From positions 1 through 64,000 of the forward strand of contig JAJQRA010000024.1 of the NCBI GenBank assembly GCA_046533095.1: a stretch of DNA of 64,000 nucleotides. Reading direction: 5' to 3'. Shown one piece after another: positions 16,255-25,272 of this stretch; the stretch's first letter is position 1; each line of letters opens with the position of its first letter. Source of the DNA: ZAX-1 sp046533095 (GTDB lineage: Bacteria > Bacillota > Clostridia > Lachnospirales > Lachnospiraceae). The notes beneath the pieces were generated by a model that saw nothing but the letters and a program-made list of their open reading frames with translations, was not told the DNA's origin and ran no database searches. The translations under genes were made by a program, and so were the position numbers.

Positions 16255-16371
16255 CGCCCCCTAAGGCTACACTGGAAACGCCCTTTAAAGCTGCACCGGA
16301 AACGCTCTTTAAAGCTGCACTGGAAACGCCCCTTAAAGCCCACCAAAACGCCCCCTAAGGCTGCACCAAAA
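16255..16371. repeat. Five tandem ~24-bp repeats between carA and carB
   Basis: Units start at 16255, 16279, 16303, 16327 and 16349 with lengths 24, 24, 24, 22 and 23 bp. Each follows CGCCCYTTAAAGCTGCACYGGAAA loosely, though the full unit varies. A related fragment occurs at about 16202. The array is GC-richer than flanking DNA and separates two genes that usually lie close together. Confidence 0.85.
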
Positions 16372-16467
16372 CGCAAAGGGGTATACGAAAAATTACAGAT
16401 GTCTGCATAAATTTGAGATGCATCATAGAGCAAAAGAATGAAAAAATTTGTAGAAATGAGGGAAAGA

Positions 16468-19400
16468 ATGCCAAGAAATCCAAAGATCAAAAAAGTACTG
16501 GTTATTGGTTCCGGGCCCATTATTATTGGGCAGGCGGCAGAATTTGACTATGCAGGTACCCAAGCTTGCCGTTCCTTGAAAGAGGAGGATGTTGAAGTTG
16601 TGCTGGTCAACTCTAATCCGGCAACGATTATGACCGATAAAGAAATTGCAGATGAAGTTTATATTGAGCCATTGACGGCAAAAGTAATCGAACAGATCAT
16701 TTTAAAGGAAAAGCCGGACAGCGTCCTGCCAACACTCGGCGGGCAGGCGGGATTAAACCTTGGCATGGAACTTGCCGAATCTGGATTCCTGGCAAAAACC
16801 GGAGTAAACTTAATTGGGACAACGGCAATGACCATCAAAAAAGCGGAAGACCGTTTGGAATTTAAATCCACGATGGAAAAAATCGGTGAGCCATGCGCCC
16901 CCTCGCTTGTTGTAGAAGATGTGGAATCCGGTATAGCGTTTACGAATACAATCGGCTATCCGGTCGTACTTCGCCCCGCCTATACGCTCGGTGGCAGCGG
17001 TGGCGGCATTGCGCAAAACGAGCATGAACTCATTGCTATTTTAAACAACGGGTTAAGGCTTTCCCGCGTAGGGCAAGTTTTGGTAGAACGATGTATTGCC
17101 GGCTGGAAAGAGATTGAATACGAGGTCATGAGAGATGTCGCCGGGAACTGTATTACAGTCTGCAATATGGAAAATATGGATCCGGTTGGTGTCCATACAG
17201 GAGATAGCATCGTTGTAGCCCCTTCCCAAACACTTTCGGATAAGGAATATCACATGCTACGTACTTCGGCACTTAATATCATAAATGAACTACAGATTAC
17301 AGGTGGCTGCAATGTACAATATGCCCTAAATCCCACGAGTTTTGAATATTGTGTCATAGAAGTAAATCCAAGGGTGAGCCGTTCCTCGGCACTCGCAAGC
17401 AAGGCGACGGGATATCCCATTGCAAAAGTTGCGGCAAAAATCGCTTTAGGGTTTCATTTGGATGAGATTTTAAATGCCATTACAAAGAACACCTATGCAA
17501 GCTTTGAACCCACGCTTGACTACTGTGTCGTAAAAATCCCAAGACTGCCCTTTGATAAATTTATAACGGCAAAACGCACGCTGACCACCCAGATGAAAGC
17601 TACCGGAGAAGTCATGGGAATCTGTACAAATTTTGAAGGTGCATTTATGAAAGCCCTGCGTTCCTTAGAACAGCATGTGGACAGCCTTGTATCGGAGGAA
17701 TATAGCTTTTTATCCTATGAAGATTTGGTTTCTGCCCTAAAATTAATTGATGACCGCAGAATCTTTGTCATTGCCGAAGCAGTACGCCGTGGGCTTGCTT
17801 ACGAAACAATCCACGAAATCACACAGGTTGATGTCTGGTTTATTGATAAATTGGCCATCCTAGTTGAAATGGAAAAACGTTTACGAAGTGAAAAGCTTAC
17901 GGTTTCGCTTTTAGCAGAGGCAAAACGAATTGAATTTCCCGATAACGTGATTGCAAAGCTGACTGGAAAATCCGAAGAAGCGGTCAAAGCAATGCGCTAC
18001 GAGAACAACATAACCGCTGCATTTAAAATGGTAGATACCTGTGCCGCAGAATTTGAATCGGCTACCCCCTATTACTATTCCTGCTATGGAAGTGTCTGCG
18101 AGGCAGTCAAAACAAAGCCGGAAAAAAAGGTATTGGTCTTAGGCTCCGGGCCTATCCGCATTGGACAGGGGATAGAGTTTGACTACTGCAGCGTACATAG
18201 CACCTGGGCATTTAGACGCGAGGGCTATGAAACGATTATCATCAATAATAATCCGGAAACCGTATCTACCGATTTTGATATTGCAGACAAATTATATTTT
18301 GAGCCATTAACACCCGAAGATGTGCAAAACATTGTCGATATAGAACAGCCGGATGGTGCAGTGGTACAGTTTGGCGGACAGACGGCAATTAAATTAACGG
18401 AAAGCCTAATGAAAATGGGCGTACCGATCCTTGGAACCTCCGCAGAAGATGTAGATGCGGCAGAAGACCGTGAATTATTTGACAAAATACTGGAAGAATG
18501 CAAAATTCCAAGGCCATCCGGCGGTACCGTCTATACTGCGCAGGAGGCAAAAGTGGTCGCAAACCGGTTAGGCTATCCGGTGCTGGTCCGCCCCTCCTAT
18601 GTTCTTGGAGGACAGGGAATGCAGATTGCCATTTCGGATGACGATGTGGAAGAATTTATGGAAATTATTAACCGGATTGCCCAAGACCACCCAATCCTTG
18701 TCGATAAATATTTACAAGGAAAAGAAATTGAAGTAGATGCGGTATGTGATGGGACGGATATCCTAATCCCCGGAATCATGGAACATATTGAGCGAGCGGG
18801 CGTTCATTCGGGAGATAGCATATCGGTATATCCTACCCAAACAATTTCTGCGCAGGTAAAGGAAACGATAACAGAATATACAAGGCGATTGGCAAAATCC
18901 CTCCATGTAATCGGACTGATTAACATACAGTTTATCGTAACGGGAGAGGACGTATTTGTCATTGAAGTAAACCCGCGCTCTTCTCGTACCGTCCCTTATA
19001 TCAGTAAAGTAACCGGTATTCCCATCGTAGATGTGGCAACAAAAGTGATGACCGGAAACACCCTTAAAAATCTAGGCTATCCTTTAGGGCTTGCCCCCGA
19101 AGCAGACTATATTGCGATTAAAATGCCGGTATTTTCATTTGAAAAACTGCGTGGAGCCGAGATCAGCCTAGGGCCGGAAATGAAATCAACAGGAGAATGC
19201 CTAGGCATTGCAAAGACGTTCCATCAAGCACTATACAAAGCTTTTCTAGGCGCAGGTATTAATCTGCCTAAATTTAAGCAGATGATTATGACCGTAAAAG
19301 ACGCGGACAAGCCGGACGCCGTTTTCGTGGGAAAACGATTTGAAGCGCTAGGCTATAAAATTTATGCAACAAGGTCTACGGCAAAATATTTACAGCAAAA

Positions 19401-19671
19401 TGGCGTCAATGCCTTGCGGGTCAATAAAATAAGCCAAGAATCCCCAACGGTAATGGACTTGCTTTTGGGCCATAAAATAGATTTAGTCATAGACACGCCA
19501 ACCCAAGGGCGGGACAAGTCAAGGGATGGCTTCCTAATTCGCAGAACAGCAATCGAAACAGGGGTACATTGCCTAACCTCGATGGATACTGCAAATGCAC
19601 TGGTAACAAGCCTTGAACATGCAGAGGAGGAATTGACCCTGATTGACATTGCTACAGTAAAGAATATATAA
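16468..19671 (+). CDS. carB: Carbamoyl-phosphate synthase, large subunit
   Basis: A 1067-residue synthetase that makes carbamoyl phosphate from bicarbonate, ammonia and two ATP. It has two homologous ATP-grasp halves, starting with VLVIGSGPIIIGQAAEFDYAG and, near 550, with VLVLGSGPIRIGQGIEFDYC. Each half has a glycine loop (LRPAYTLGGSGGGI; VRPSYVLGGQGMQI) and a metal site (CVIEVNPRVSRSS; FVIEVNPRSSRTV). The last 140 residues form the MGS-like allosteric domain. The start at 16468 is preferred to 16438 because GAGGGAAAGA precedes it and the protein then matches the family N-terminus (MPRNPKIKKVL). It is complete. Confidence 0.96.
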   Translation: MPRNPKIKKVLVIGSGPIIIGQAAEFDYAGTQACRSLKEEDVEVVLVNSNPATIMTDKEIADEVYIEPLTAKVIEQIILKEKPDSVLPTLGGQAGLNLGMELAESGFLAKTGVNLIGTTAMTIKKAEDRLEFKSTMEKIGEPCAPSLVVEDVESGIAFTNTIGYPVVLRPAYTLGGSGGGIAQNEHELIAILNNGLRLSRVGQVLVERCIAGWKEIEYEVMRDVAGNCITVCNMENMDPVGVHTGDSIVVAPSQTLSDKEYHMLRTSALNIINELQITGGCNVQYALNPTSFEYCVIEVNPRVSRSSALASKATGYPIAKVAAKIALGFHLDEILNAITKNTYASFEPTLDYCVVKIPRLPFDKFITAKRTLTTQMKATGEVMGICTNFEGAFMKALRSLEQHVDSLVSEEYSFLSYEDLVSALKLIDDRRIFVIAEAVRRGLAYETIHEITQVDVWFIDKLAILVEMEKRLRSEKLTVSLLAEAKRIEFPDNVIAKLTGKSEEAVKAMRYENNITAAFKMVDTCAAEFESATPYYYSCYGSVCEAVKTKPEKKVLVLGSGPIRIGQGIEFDYCSVHSTWAFRREGYETIIINNNPETVSTDFDIADKLYFEPLTPEDVQNIVDIEQPDGAVVQFGGQTAIKLTESLMKMGVPILGTSAEDVDAAEDRELFDKILEECKIPRPSGGTVYTAQEAKVVANRLGYPVLVRPSYVLGGQGMQIAISDDDVEEFMEIINRIAQDHPILVDKYLQGKEIEVDAVCDGTDILIPGIMEHIERAGVHSGDSISVYPTQTISAQVKETITEYTRRLAKSLHVIGLINIQFIVTGEDVFVIEVNPRSSRTVPYISKVTGIPIVDVATKVMTGNTLKNLGYPLGLAPEADYIAIKMPVFSFEKLRGAEISLGPEMKSTGECLGIAKTFHQALYKAFLGAGINLPKFKQMIMTVKDADKPDAVFVGKRFEALGYKIYATRSTAKYLQQNGVNALRVNKISQESPTVMDLLLGHKIDLVIDTPTQGRDKSRDGFLIRRTAIETGVHCLTSMDTANALVTSLEHAEEELTLIDIATVKNI

Positions 19672-19677
19672 AAAACC

Positions 19678-19706
19678 TTGATAAGCCATGCAATTTAGTG
19701 TATTAT
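19678..19706 (+). promoter_or_regulatory. Promoter of the amino-acid ABC operon
   Basis: TTGATA (19678-19683), a 17-bp spacer and TATTAT (19701-19706) lie directly after carB and about 180 bp before the substrate-binding protein gene. Confidence 0.6.
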
Positions 19707-19886
19707 AGTAACGATATAATCTTGCATATAAGGAGATTGTATGATTCTAACAGTCAGAAGCAACTATTTGGTATGCTAATATGTAAATGTGACAGGGGAG
19801 GTAAGGAACTGTGCATTACCAAGGGATTTGTGCGCAGCTTTGAAGGCAAAATAGTTGCTATCAGAACAAAATATAGAAAGTGATGG

Positions 19887-20714
19887 GTGAAAAAAATGAG
19901 AAAAGCAAAGAAAAAATTTTTAGGCAAAATTTTAGTGATGCTAAGCGTTCTAGTTTGTGTAGGTGCATTCGTCGCCTGCGGTGAAAAGAAAGAAGATACC
20001 ACAGATACCACAGACAGCGCAGGAACCACAGAATTTACGAAAACTTATGTTGTAGCAACCGATACGACGTTTCCCCCTTTTGAGTTTCAAGATGATACCG
20101 GCAAGACAGTGGGTATCGACATTGAGTTGCTTGAGGCGATTGCGGCAGATCAAGGGTTTAAGTACGAGCTTAAGGCATTAGGGTTTGATGCAGCTGTTGC
20201 GGCACTTGAGTCGAATCAAGCAGATGCAGTGATTGCCGGAATGAGTATAACCGATGTTAGAAAAGAGAAGTACAATTTTTCAGAACCATATTATGATTCA
20301 GGCGTTGTTATGGCGATTAAAGCAGGCAATAATGAAATAAAAGGCTATGAGGATCTAAAAGATAAGAAAGTTGCTGTGAAAACAGGGACAGAGGGCGAAA
20401 CGTTTGCGAATTCCGTTATGGAGCAGTACGGCTTTTCGGTTGTAAGCTTTGCAGAATCCCCGATGATGTATGAGGAAGTTAAGACAGGGAATTCAGTGGC
20501 ATGTTTTGAAGATTTTCCGGTTATGGGGTATGGTATTTCACAGGGCAACGGCCTTGCAATCGTAACCGATATGGAACAAGGTTCATCCTACGGCTTTGCT
20601 GTAATGAAAGATAAGAATACAGAGCTTTTGGAGGCATTTGACGCAGGCCTTAAGAATATTAAGGATAATGGAACGTATCAGAAAATTATTGATAAGTATA
20701 TAGCAAAAAATTAA
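19887..20714 (+). CDS. Polar amino-acid ABC transporter, substrate-binding lipoprotein
   Basis: A 275-residue family 3 solute-binding protein. The signal peptide ends in a lipobox (AFVACGEKK, Cys near 31), followed by a Thr/Asp-rich linker. The domain begins TYVVATDTTFPPFEFQDD and includes GIDIELLEAIAADQG, DAVIAGMSITDVRKEKYNFSEPY (quoted in parts, the family signature) and VAVKTGTEGETFA. It should bind glutamine or a related polar amino acid outside the membrane. The start may be the GTG at 19887 or the ATG at 19896; neither has a strong ribosome site. Permease and ATPase genes follow directly. Confidence 0.9.
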   Translation: MKKMRKAKKKFLGKILVMLSVLVCVGAFVACGEKKEDTTDTTDSAGTTEFTKTYVVATDTTFPPFEFQDDTGKTVGIDIELLEAIAADQGFKYELKALGFDAAVAALESNQADAVIAGMSITDVRKEKYNFSEPYYDSGVVMAIKAGNNEIKGYEDLKDKKVAVKTGTEGETFANSVMEQYGFSVVSFAESPMMYEEVKTGNSVACFEDFPVMGYGISQGNGLAIVTDMEQGSSYGFAVMKDKNTELLEAFDAGLKNIKDNGTYQKIIDKYIAKN

Positions 20715-20764
20715 TCTAGTATTTTGGCAATACAACATCTCGAAAGGTATCGGTAGTTATTCTA

Positions 20765-21439
20765 ATGAATATTGGACGTGTTTTTACAGAAGCTTTTCCT
20801 TTGCTCTTAAAAGGGCTTGCTGTTACCATTGAAATTACAATTATTTCTCTTGTGATTGCGTTTGTGCTAGGGCTGATTGCCTGCCTTTGCAATCGGTCAA
20901 AAGCAAAAATTTTAAGTATGCCGGCACAGTTTTATATTTGGATCATAAGGGGTACGCCCCTTATGGTTCAGACTTTTTTTGTCTATTTTGGAGTGCCACA
21001 GGTCTTACAGCAGATGGGATTCGATTTTCGGATGTCTGCATTTACGGCAGGGGTGATTACACTTTCGCTTAATGCGGGCGCATATCTAGCAGAGATATTT
21101 AGAGGAGGCATCAGTGCAATTGACATTGGGCAAACGGAAGCGGCACGAAGCCTTGGAATGTCAAAAGGCAGTACCATGTTTAAGGTGATACTTCCACAGG
21201 CACTTCGAATATGTGTCCCCTCAATGGTGAATCAAGTGATGATAACGCTAAAAGATACATCAATTATACAAGTAATCAGTCTTATGGAAATCGTGTATCA
21301 AGCGAAAATATATATTGGGCGTACAATGGAATCATTTGCAACATGGACGGTTGTAGCGTTGTTGTATTTGGCTTTGATTTCAATCGTTTCGTGGCTTGGG
21401 AAACAGCTTGAAAGGAAATTGAACCATGATTCAAAATAA
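20765..21439 (+). CDS. Polar amino-acid ABC transporter, permease
   Basis: A 224-residue membrane protein of the HisM/GlnP type. It has about five membrane segments and the EAA loop that contacts the ATPase, readable as EAARSLGMSKGSTMFKVILP. The N-terminal part contains AQFYIWIIRGTPLMVQ, the usual motif of this group. It would form a homodimeric channel. It starts 50 bp after the binding-protein gene and overlaps the ATPase gene by 14 bp, so the three genes form one operon. Confidence 0.94.
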   Translation: MNIGRVFTEAFPLLLKGLAVTIEITIISLVIAFVLGLIACLCNRSKAKILSMPAQFYIWIIRGTPLMVQTFFVYFGVPQVLQQMGFDFRMSAFTAGVITLSLNAGAYLAEIFRGGISAIDIGQTEAARSLGMSKGSTMFKVILPQALRICVPSMVNQVMITLKDTSIIQVISLMEIVYQAKIYIGRTMESFATWTVVALLYLALISIVSWLGKQLERKLNHDSK

Positions 21440-22184
21440 TGAAAAACAAGTAAAAGTAAGTATAAAAGACCTCCATAAATCTTATGGGAGGCTAGAGGTT
21501 TTAAAGGGGATCGATTTAACCGTCTGTGAAGGCGATGTGGTCTGCGTAGTCGGGCCCTCCGGTTCAGGCAAATCCACCATGCTCCGTTGCCTTAATCGGC
21601 TTGAAGAGCCTACAAGCGGCAAGATTATGGTTGACGGAATTAACCTTACCGACAAAGGGATCAATATTGACAAAACCAGGCAAAATATAGGGATGGTGTT
21701 TCAGCATTTCAACCTTTTCCCTCATATAACTGTTAAGAAAAATATTATGTTGGCTCCAGTCGATACAAAGGTTTTAGACAAAGCTGAGGCTGAAAAAAAG
21801 GCCATTGCACTTTTGGCCAGAGTAGGTCTTGCGGATAAGATCGATGTATATCCTGCAATGCTTTCGGGTGGGCAAAAGCAAAGGGTTGCGATTGCACGTG
21901 CCCTTGCGATGAATCCAGATGTTATGCTATTTGATGAACCGACATCTGCCCTTGATCCGGAGATGATTGGAGAAGTTTTGTCTGTAATGAAAGAACTTGC
22001 GCAGGAGGGTATGACAATGATTATTGTCACGCACGAGATGAACTTTGCGCGAGATGTTGCGAACCGCGTCATTTTTATGGATGACGGCGTTATCGTAGAA
22101 GAGGGAAGCCCCATTGACGTTCTTGAACATCCATCGCAAGAGAGGACAAAGCTCTTTTTGGGAATGGTTATGAAAAATGGATAA
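21426..22184 (+). CDS. Polar amino-acid ABC transporter, ATP-binding protein
   Basis: A 252-residue GlnQ-type ATPase. It has Walker A (GPSGSGKST), a Q loop (GMVFQHFNLFPH), the ABC signature (LSGGQKQRVAIARA), Walker B (VMLFDEPTSALDP) and the H switch (IIVTHEM). It powers the permease encoded just upstream and is the last gene of the amino-acid uptake operon. An alternative start a few codons downstream is possible, but the overlap with the permease gene supports translational coupling from 21426. Confidence 0.95.
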   Translation: MIQNNEKQVKVSIKDLHKSYGRLEVLKGIDLTVCEGDVVCVVGPSGSGKSTMLRCLNRLEEPTSGKIMVDGINLTDKGINIDKTRQNIGMVFQHFNLFPHITVKKNIMLAPVDTKVLDKAEAEKKAIALLARVGLADKIDVYPAMLSGGQKQRVAIARALAMNPDVMLFDEPTSALDPEMIGEVLSVMKELAQEGMTMIIVTHEMNFARDVANRVIFMDDGVIVEEGSPIDVLEHPSQERTKLFLGMVMKNG

Positions 22185-22317
22185 CGATACCGTAGATGAT
22201 AGAAATAAAATGCTGTTCAAGCATCAGGTCCACGATACTGCAAATCCATCTGGTGTATGAAGTTTGGGTATCGATAGAAAGCGCAAGATAGAAAGGTCAA
22301 GATGGGAGATAGGACGT

Positions 22318-22953
22318 ATGAAAAAGGGAATTCTGTTTGATTTGGATGGAACACTCTGGGACTGTTCCGCTCAAGCGGTATTATCTTGGCGGGAATCAGC
22401 AAAAAAATATGAAGATAGCATCAAGGATATCAGTGTCGAGGAAATACAATCGGTTATGGGCAAAACGATGGAGGAAATAGCGGATATACTTTTTCGTGCT
22501 ATACCATCGAAAGAACGCCGGATGGAAATCATGAACGATTGCTGTGAAGAAGAAAATAAATATCTTAGGAAGCATGGAGGAACTTTATTTTCGGATGTAG
22601 TGGATACCATTTCTGAATTAAGGAAAGAATACCATATATCGATTGTAAGCAATTGCCAGTCCGGCTATATTGAAAGTTTTATGGCTTATTATAAATTGGA
22701 ACAGTATATCGATGATTTTGAAAGCTTTGGAGATACAAGGAATACCAAAGGGGAAAATATAAAACTGGTGGTAGCGCGCAACAGCCTTGACAAAGCGATA
22801 TACATAGGCGATACGCAAGGAGACTATGAAGCATCTGCATATGCCGGTATCCCATTCATTCATGCACGTATGGGATATGGAACAGTGAATGTTAAAGTGC
22901 CTTATGTTACGACAATAAAGGAAATTCCAGAAGTAGTAAAACATAATATCTAG
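22318..22953 (+). CDS. HAD-family phosphatase
   Basis: A 211-residue hydrolase of the phosphoglycolate phosphatase (Gph/PGMB) subgroup. Motif I is FDLDGTLWD with the nucleophile Asp, motif II is SIVSNCQSG, motif III includes NTKGENIKLV, and motif IV is AIYIGDTQGDYEA. A helical cap domain of type C1 lies at about 15-85. The substrate is not predictable from sequence. The start at 22318 is chosen because GGGAG lies upstream; an extension to 22264 would lack this and would add a basic leader not seen in the family. It converges on exoA with a gap of only 27 bp. Confidence 0.85.
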   Translation: MKKGILFDLDGTLWDCSAQAVLSWRESAKKYEDSIKDISVEEIQSVMGKTMEEIADILFRAIPSKERRMEIMNDCCEEENKYLRKHGGTLFSDVVDTISELRKEYHISIVSNCQSGYIESFMAYYKLEQYIDDFESFGDTRNTKGENIKLVVARNSLDKAIYIGDTQGDYEASAYAGIPFIHARMGYGTVNVKVPYVTTIKEIPEVVKHNI

Positions 22954-22980
22954 GTAGTTTTTTGAGCAACGATGTAAGCC

Positions 22981-23736
22981 TTATAGCTCTATTGAAAGTT
23001 CCACAGGGCAATGGTCGGAACCTAGAATATCTGTATGGATTTTGGCATCCTTTAAATTTTCTTTCAGTTTATCGGAAACAATGAAATAATCAATTCTCCA
23101 CCCTGAATTCTTAGTGCGAGCTTGAAAACGATACGACCACCAAGAATAGATCTGCTCTTGATCCGGATAAAAATAACGGAATGTATCAATATAGCCGTGG
23201 GAGAGCAGGGTGGTCATTTTTGCACGCTCTTCATCGGAGAAACCGGCATTTTTGTGATTTGTTTTTGGATTTTTTAAATCAATTTCCTGATGTGCGACAT
23301 TTAAGTCGCCACATAAAACAACTGGTTTTGTCTCGTTTAGCTTGTCAATGTAGGCAAGAAAGCTCTCTTCCCAAGACATGCGGTAGGGAAGACGTGCCAG
23401 TTCATTCTGGGAATTTGGCGTATAACAGGTTAAAAAATAGAAAGAGCCAAATTCCAATGTGATCACTCTACCCTCTTGGTCGTGTTCTGGAATACCAAGG
23501 CCAAGTACCACGGACAGGGGCTTTTCTTTTGTAAAGATTGCTGTACCGGAGTAGCCTTTTTTCTTGGCATAATTCCAGTATTGATAGTAGCCGGGAAGGT
23601 CTAAATCAATCTGCCCTTCCTGCAATTTTGATTCTTGAATACAGAAAATATCTGCATCAGCAGCTTTAAAATATTCAGGGAAGCCTTTTTGTACGCAGGC
23701 TCTTAACCCATTTACGTTCCAAGATATAAATTTCAT
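22981..23736 (-). CDS. exoA: Exodeoxyribonuclease III (AP endonuclease)
   Basis: A 251-residue base-excision repair enzyme that cuts at abasic sites and trims 3' ends. It shows the whole family pattern: MKFISWNVNGLRA, the metal-binding Glu in IFCIQESKLQ, TCYTPNS, GDLNVAHQEIDL, WWSYR, the segment GWRIDYFIVSD and the catalytic GSDHCPVEL at the C-terminus. Length is normal. GGAGG lies before the start. It is transcribed opposite to its neighbours on both sides and seems to be a single-gene unit. Confidence 0.96.
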   Translation of the reverse strand: MKFISWNVNGLRACVQKGFPEYFKAADADIFCIQESKLQEGQIDLDLPGYYQYWNYAKKKGYSGTAIFTKEKPLSVVLGLGIPEHDQEGRVITLEFGSFYFLTCYTPNSQNELARLPYRMSWEESFLAYIDKLNETKPVVLCGDLNVAHQEIDLKNPKTNHKNAGFSDEERAKMTTLLSHGYIDTFRYFYPDQEQIYSWWSYRFQARTKNSGWRIDYFIVSDKLKENLKDAKIHTDILGSDHCPVELSIEL

Positions 23737-24150
23737 GCTTACCTCCTTGCATGTAACACATGGTGATATATTGTAGTCCTAAAACCTGGTGTGAAAACGC
23801 ATCCAGTCCACGTCGTGGTGCATGGGACAACTTGGTGAAGTGGTGTTTCCTTTTCTATATATTCTAACTGAACATAAGTATACATGATTCAGCTGCACAA
23901 TTCAATGCTAGAATGAACGATAAAGAGTTTTCTTGTATTATCCGCATAGCTATCTTATAATATACGAAGAGGCACAATCCATCATTTGAGCCTGGCTTTT
24001 TGCAGGTGGCCAAAAAGCGATGATTGCGATTCAAAAGGATATTGCCTATCACAAATTGCCATTGGCTGGCTGGAACGGAATCAGGCATTTGTGGAAAATT
24101 GCAAAAGTATAAATTAGTAAAAAATACACCGGAAAGGTAATAAGTATAAT
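23737..24150. other. 414-bp intergenic region upstream of the hemerythrin gene
   Basis: No gene is supported. A good plus-strand promoter is present at 23933-23961 (TTGTAT, 17 bp, TATAAT), giving a leader of about 185 nt. Within the leader GCTTTTTG and CAAAAAGC (23995-24018) form a hairpin. Nothing else was recognised. Confidence 0.5.
23933..23961 (+). promoter_or_regulatory. Promoter of the bacteriohemerythrin gene
   Basis: TTGTAT (23933-23938), a 17-bp spacer and a perfect TATAAT (23956-23961). Confidence 0.6.
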
Positions 24151-24591
24151 ATGGGAAAAAATGATAGCGAGATATCATGGAAGTATGGTGTGGCGTGGAC
24201 TTCGGAGCTTGAAACAGGAAATGAAACGATTGATTTCCAGCACAAGCAGCTGTTTAAGCTGACAAGCGACATAGTAGAAGCTTGCATGGGCGGAAAAGAT
24301 ACCAGCATGCTGAAAGAAGCCCTTGATTTTTTGATTTCCTATACTGTAAAACATTTTGCGGATGAAGAAGCGTTGCAAATAAAATATAGCTTCCCTGATT
24401 ACGAACGGCACAAAAAACTGCATGATGATTTTAAAGTAACGGCAGTGGCATTGATTGAAGAATACAATACGGGATGTTCACTGGAAAATTTGAATAATAA
24501 GGTTGATTCTGTCATTATTCATTGGCTTGTTCGGCATATTAAAGGAGAAGACGTCAAAATGGCGGTATATATACGAAAGCATGGAATTTGA
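24151..24591 (+). CDS. Bacteriohemerythrin (oxygen-binding di-iron protein)
   Basis: A 146-residue single-domain hemerythrin. The di-iron ligands are visible in order: His in NETIDFQHKQLF, His and Glu in YTVKHFADEEAL, His pair in YERHKKLHDDF and the final His and Asp in HWLVRHIKGED. Such proteins bind O2, and in anaerobes are thought to deliver or sequester oxygen or sense it. It has no fused output domain, so a storage or scavenging role is more likely than signalling. It is monocistronic, with its own promoter and a terminator after it. Confidence 0.93.
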   Translation: MGKNDSEISWKYGVAWTSELETGNETIDFQHKQLFKLTSDIVEACMGGKDTSMLKEALDFLISYTVKHFADEEALQIKYSFPDYERHKKLHDDFKVTAVALIEEYNTGCSLENLNNKVDSVIIHWLVRHIKGEDVKMAVYIRKHGI

Positions 24592-24617
24592 TTTTTAGCA
24601 ATCGTGGACGTTTAAAA

Positions 24618-24657
24618 GCCCTTCTGTGGCAAGCTTTGCCATGGGAGGGCAGTTTTT
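24618..24657 (+). terminator. Terminator after the hemerythrin gene
   Basis: GCCCTTCTGTGGCAA pairs imperfectly with TTGCCATGGGAGGGC and is followed by AGTTTTT. Downstream (24680-24780) the motif TCGGAATGGGCRAACGTTG occurs twice about 56 bp apart, another local duplication without coding content. Confidence 0.7.
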
Positions 24658-24954
24658 GGATTTAAGGCATACGAAAAGACATCGGAATGGGCGAACGTTG
24701 CTATGTGCAGCTGGATGTAGTGGCGGCAGCTCGGAATGGGCAAACGTTGTTCTTTGCATCTAGTGATAAAAGCGACAGCTATGTGCACAAATGAAAGACA
24801 GAACATGCAGTTTGACAGAGGGAGAGCAATATTCTCGAAAATGTTAAAATTCAATCAAAAAGAATAAAATACAGAAAAAATATATGGGAAAATAGACAAA
24901 TCGAAAAGCGAAATTCTGTGTATATTATATAAAATAATAAGAAAGTAGAAAAAA

Positions 24955-24992
24955 TGTTGACATATTAGCATTTAAATGTTAAAATTGTAACA
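24955..24992 (+). promoter_or_regulatory. Twin DeoR-type operators over the nucleoside promoter
   Basis: Two 16-bp dyads start 22 bp apart: TGTTGACATATTAGCA (24955-24970, covering the -35) and TGTTAAAATTGTAACA (24977-24992, covering the -10). The second resembles the E. coli DeoR site TGTTAGAATTCTAACA. The same arrangement occurs at 37240-37277 and 44009-44046, the latter before the deoR gene itself. A repressor bound here would block RNA polymerase directly. Confidence 0.8.
24957..24985 (+). promoter_or_regulatory. Promoter of the nucleoside operon
   Basis: TTGACA (24957-24962), a 17-bp spacer and TAAAAT (24980-24985). It is the only strong promoter before punA and lies about 290 bp upstream of it, with a heptamer array in between. 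Confidence 0.85.
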
Positions 24993-25015
24993 TAATAAAA
25001 GCAACGAGGAGTGCT

Positions 25016-25057
25016 ATGGAAAAGGCGAATCTGGATTATATGAAATATAAAGTATAA
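25016..25057 (+). CDS. Possible 13-residue leader peptide
   Basis: A short frame (MEKANLDYMKYKV) starts 24 bp after the operator, with GAGGAG 4 nt before the ATG. Its stop codon comes from the first heptamers of the 25039-25255 array. It could be a real leader peptide or the stub of a gene overrun by the repeat. There is no direct evidence of translation. Confidence 0.3.
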   Translation: MEKANLDYMKYKV

Positions 25058-25255
25058 AATATAAAGTATAAAGTATGAAATATAAAGTATAAAGTATGAA
25101 ATATAAAGTATAAAGTATAAAATATGAAGTATAAAGTATGAAATATAAAGTATAAAGTATGAAATATAAAGTATAAAGTATAAAATATGAAGTATAAAGT
25201 ATGAAATATGAAGTATAAAGTATGAAATATGAAATATAAAGTATAAAATATAAAA
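25039..25255. repeat. 31 tandem heptamers (TATRAAR)
   Basis: The 217 bp divide exactly into 31 heptamers, mostly TATAAAG, with TATGAAA, TATGAAG and TATAAAA variants arranged in higher-order groups of three. The array fills the leader between the DeoR-controlled promoter and the punA ribosome site. It is AT-rich and supports long spurious open frames on the minus strand that are not genes. Confidence 0.95.
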
Positions 25256-25272
25256 TGCAGGAGGACAATATT

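Noticed and set aside
16204..16410. 68-codon basic open frame with octapeptide repeats between carA and carB
   Set aside because: The 24-bp repeat happens to be in frame; there is no ribosome site and no known protein resembles it.
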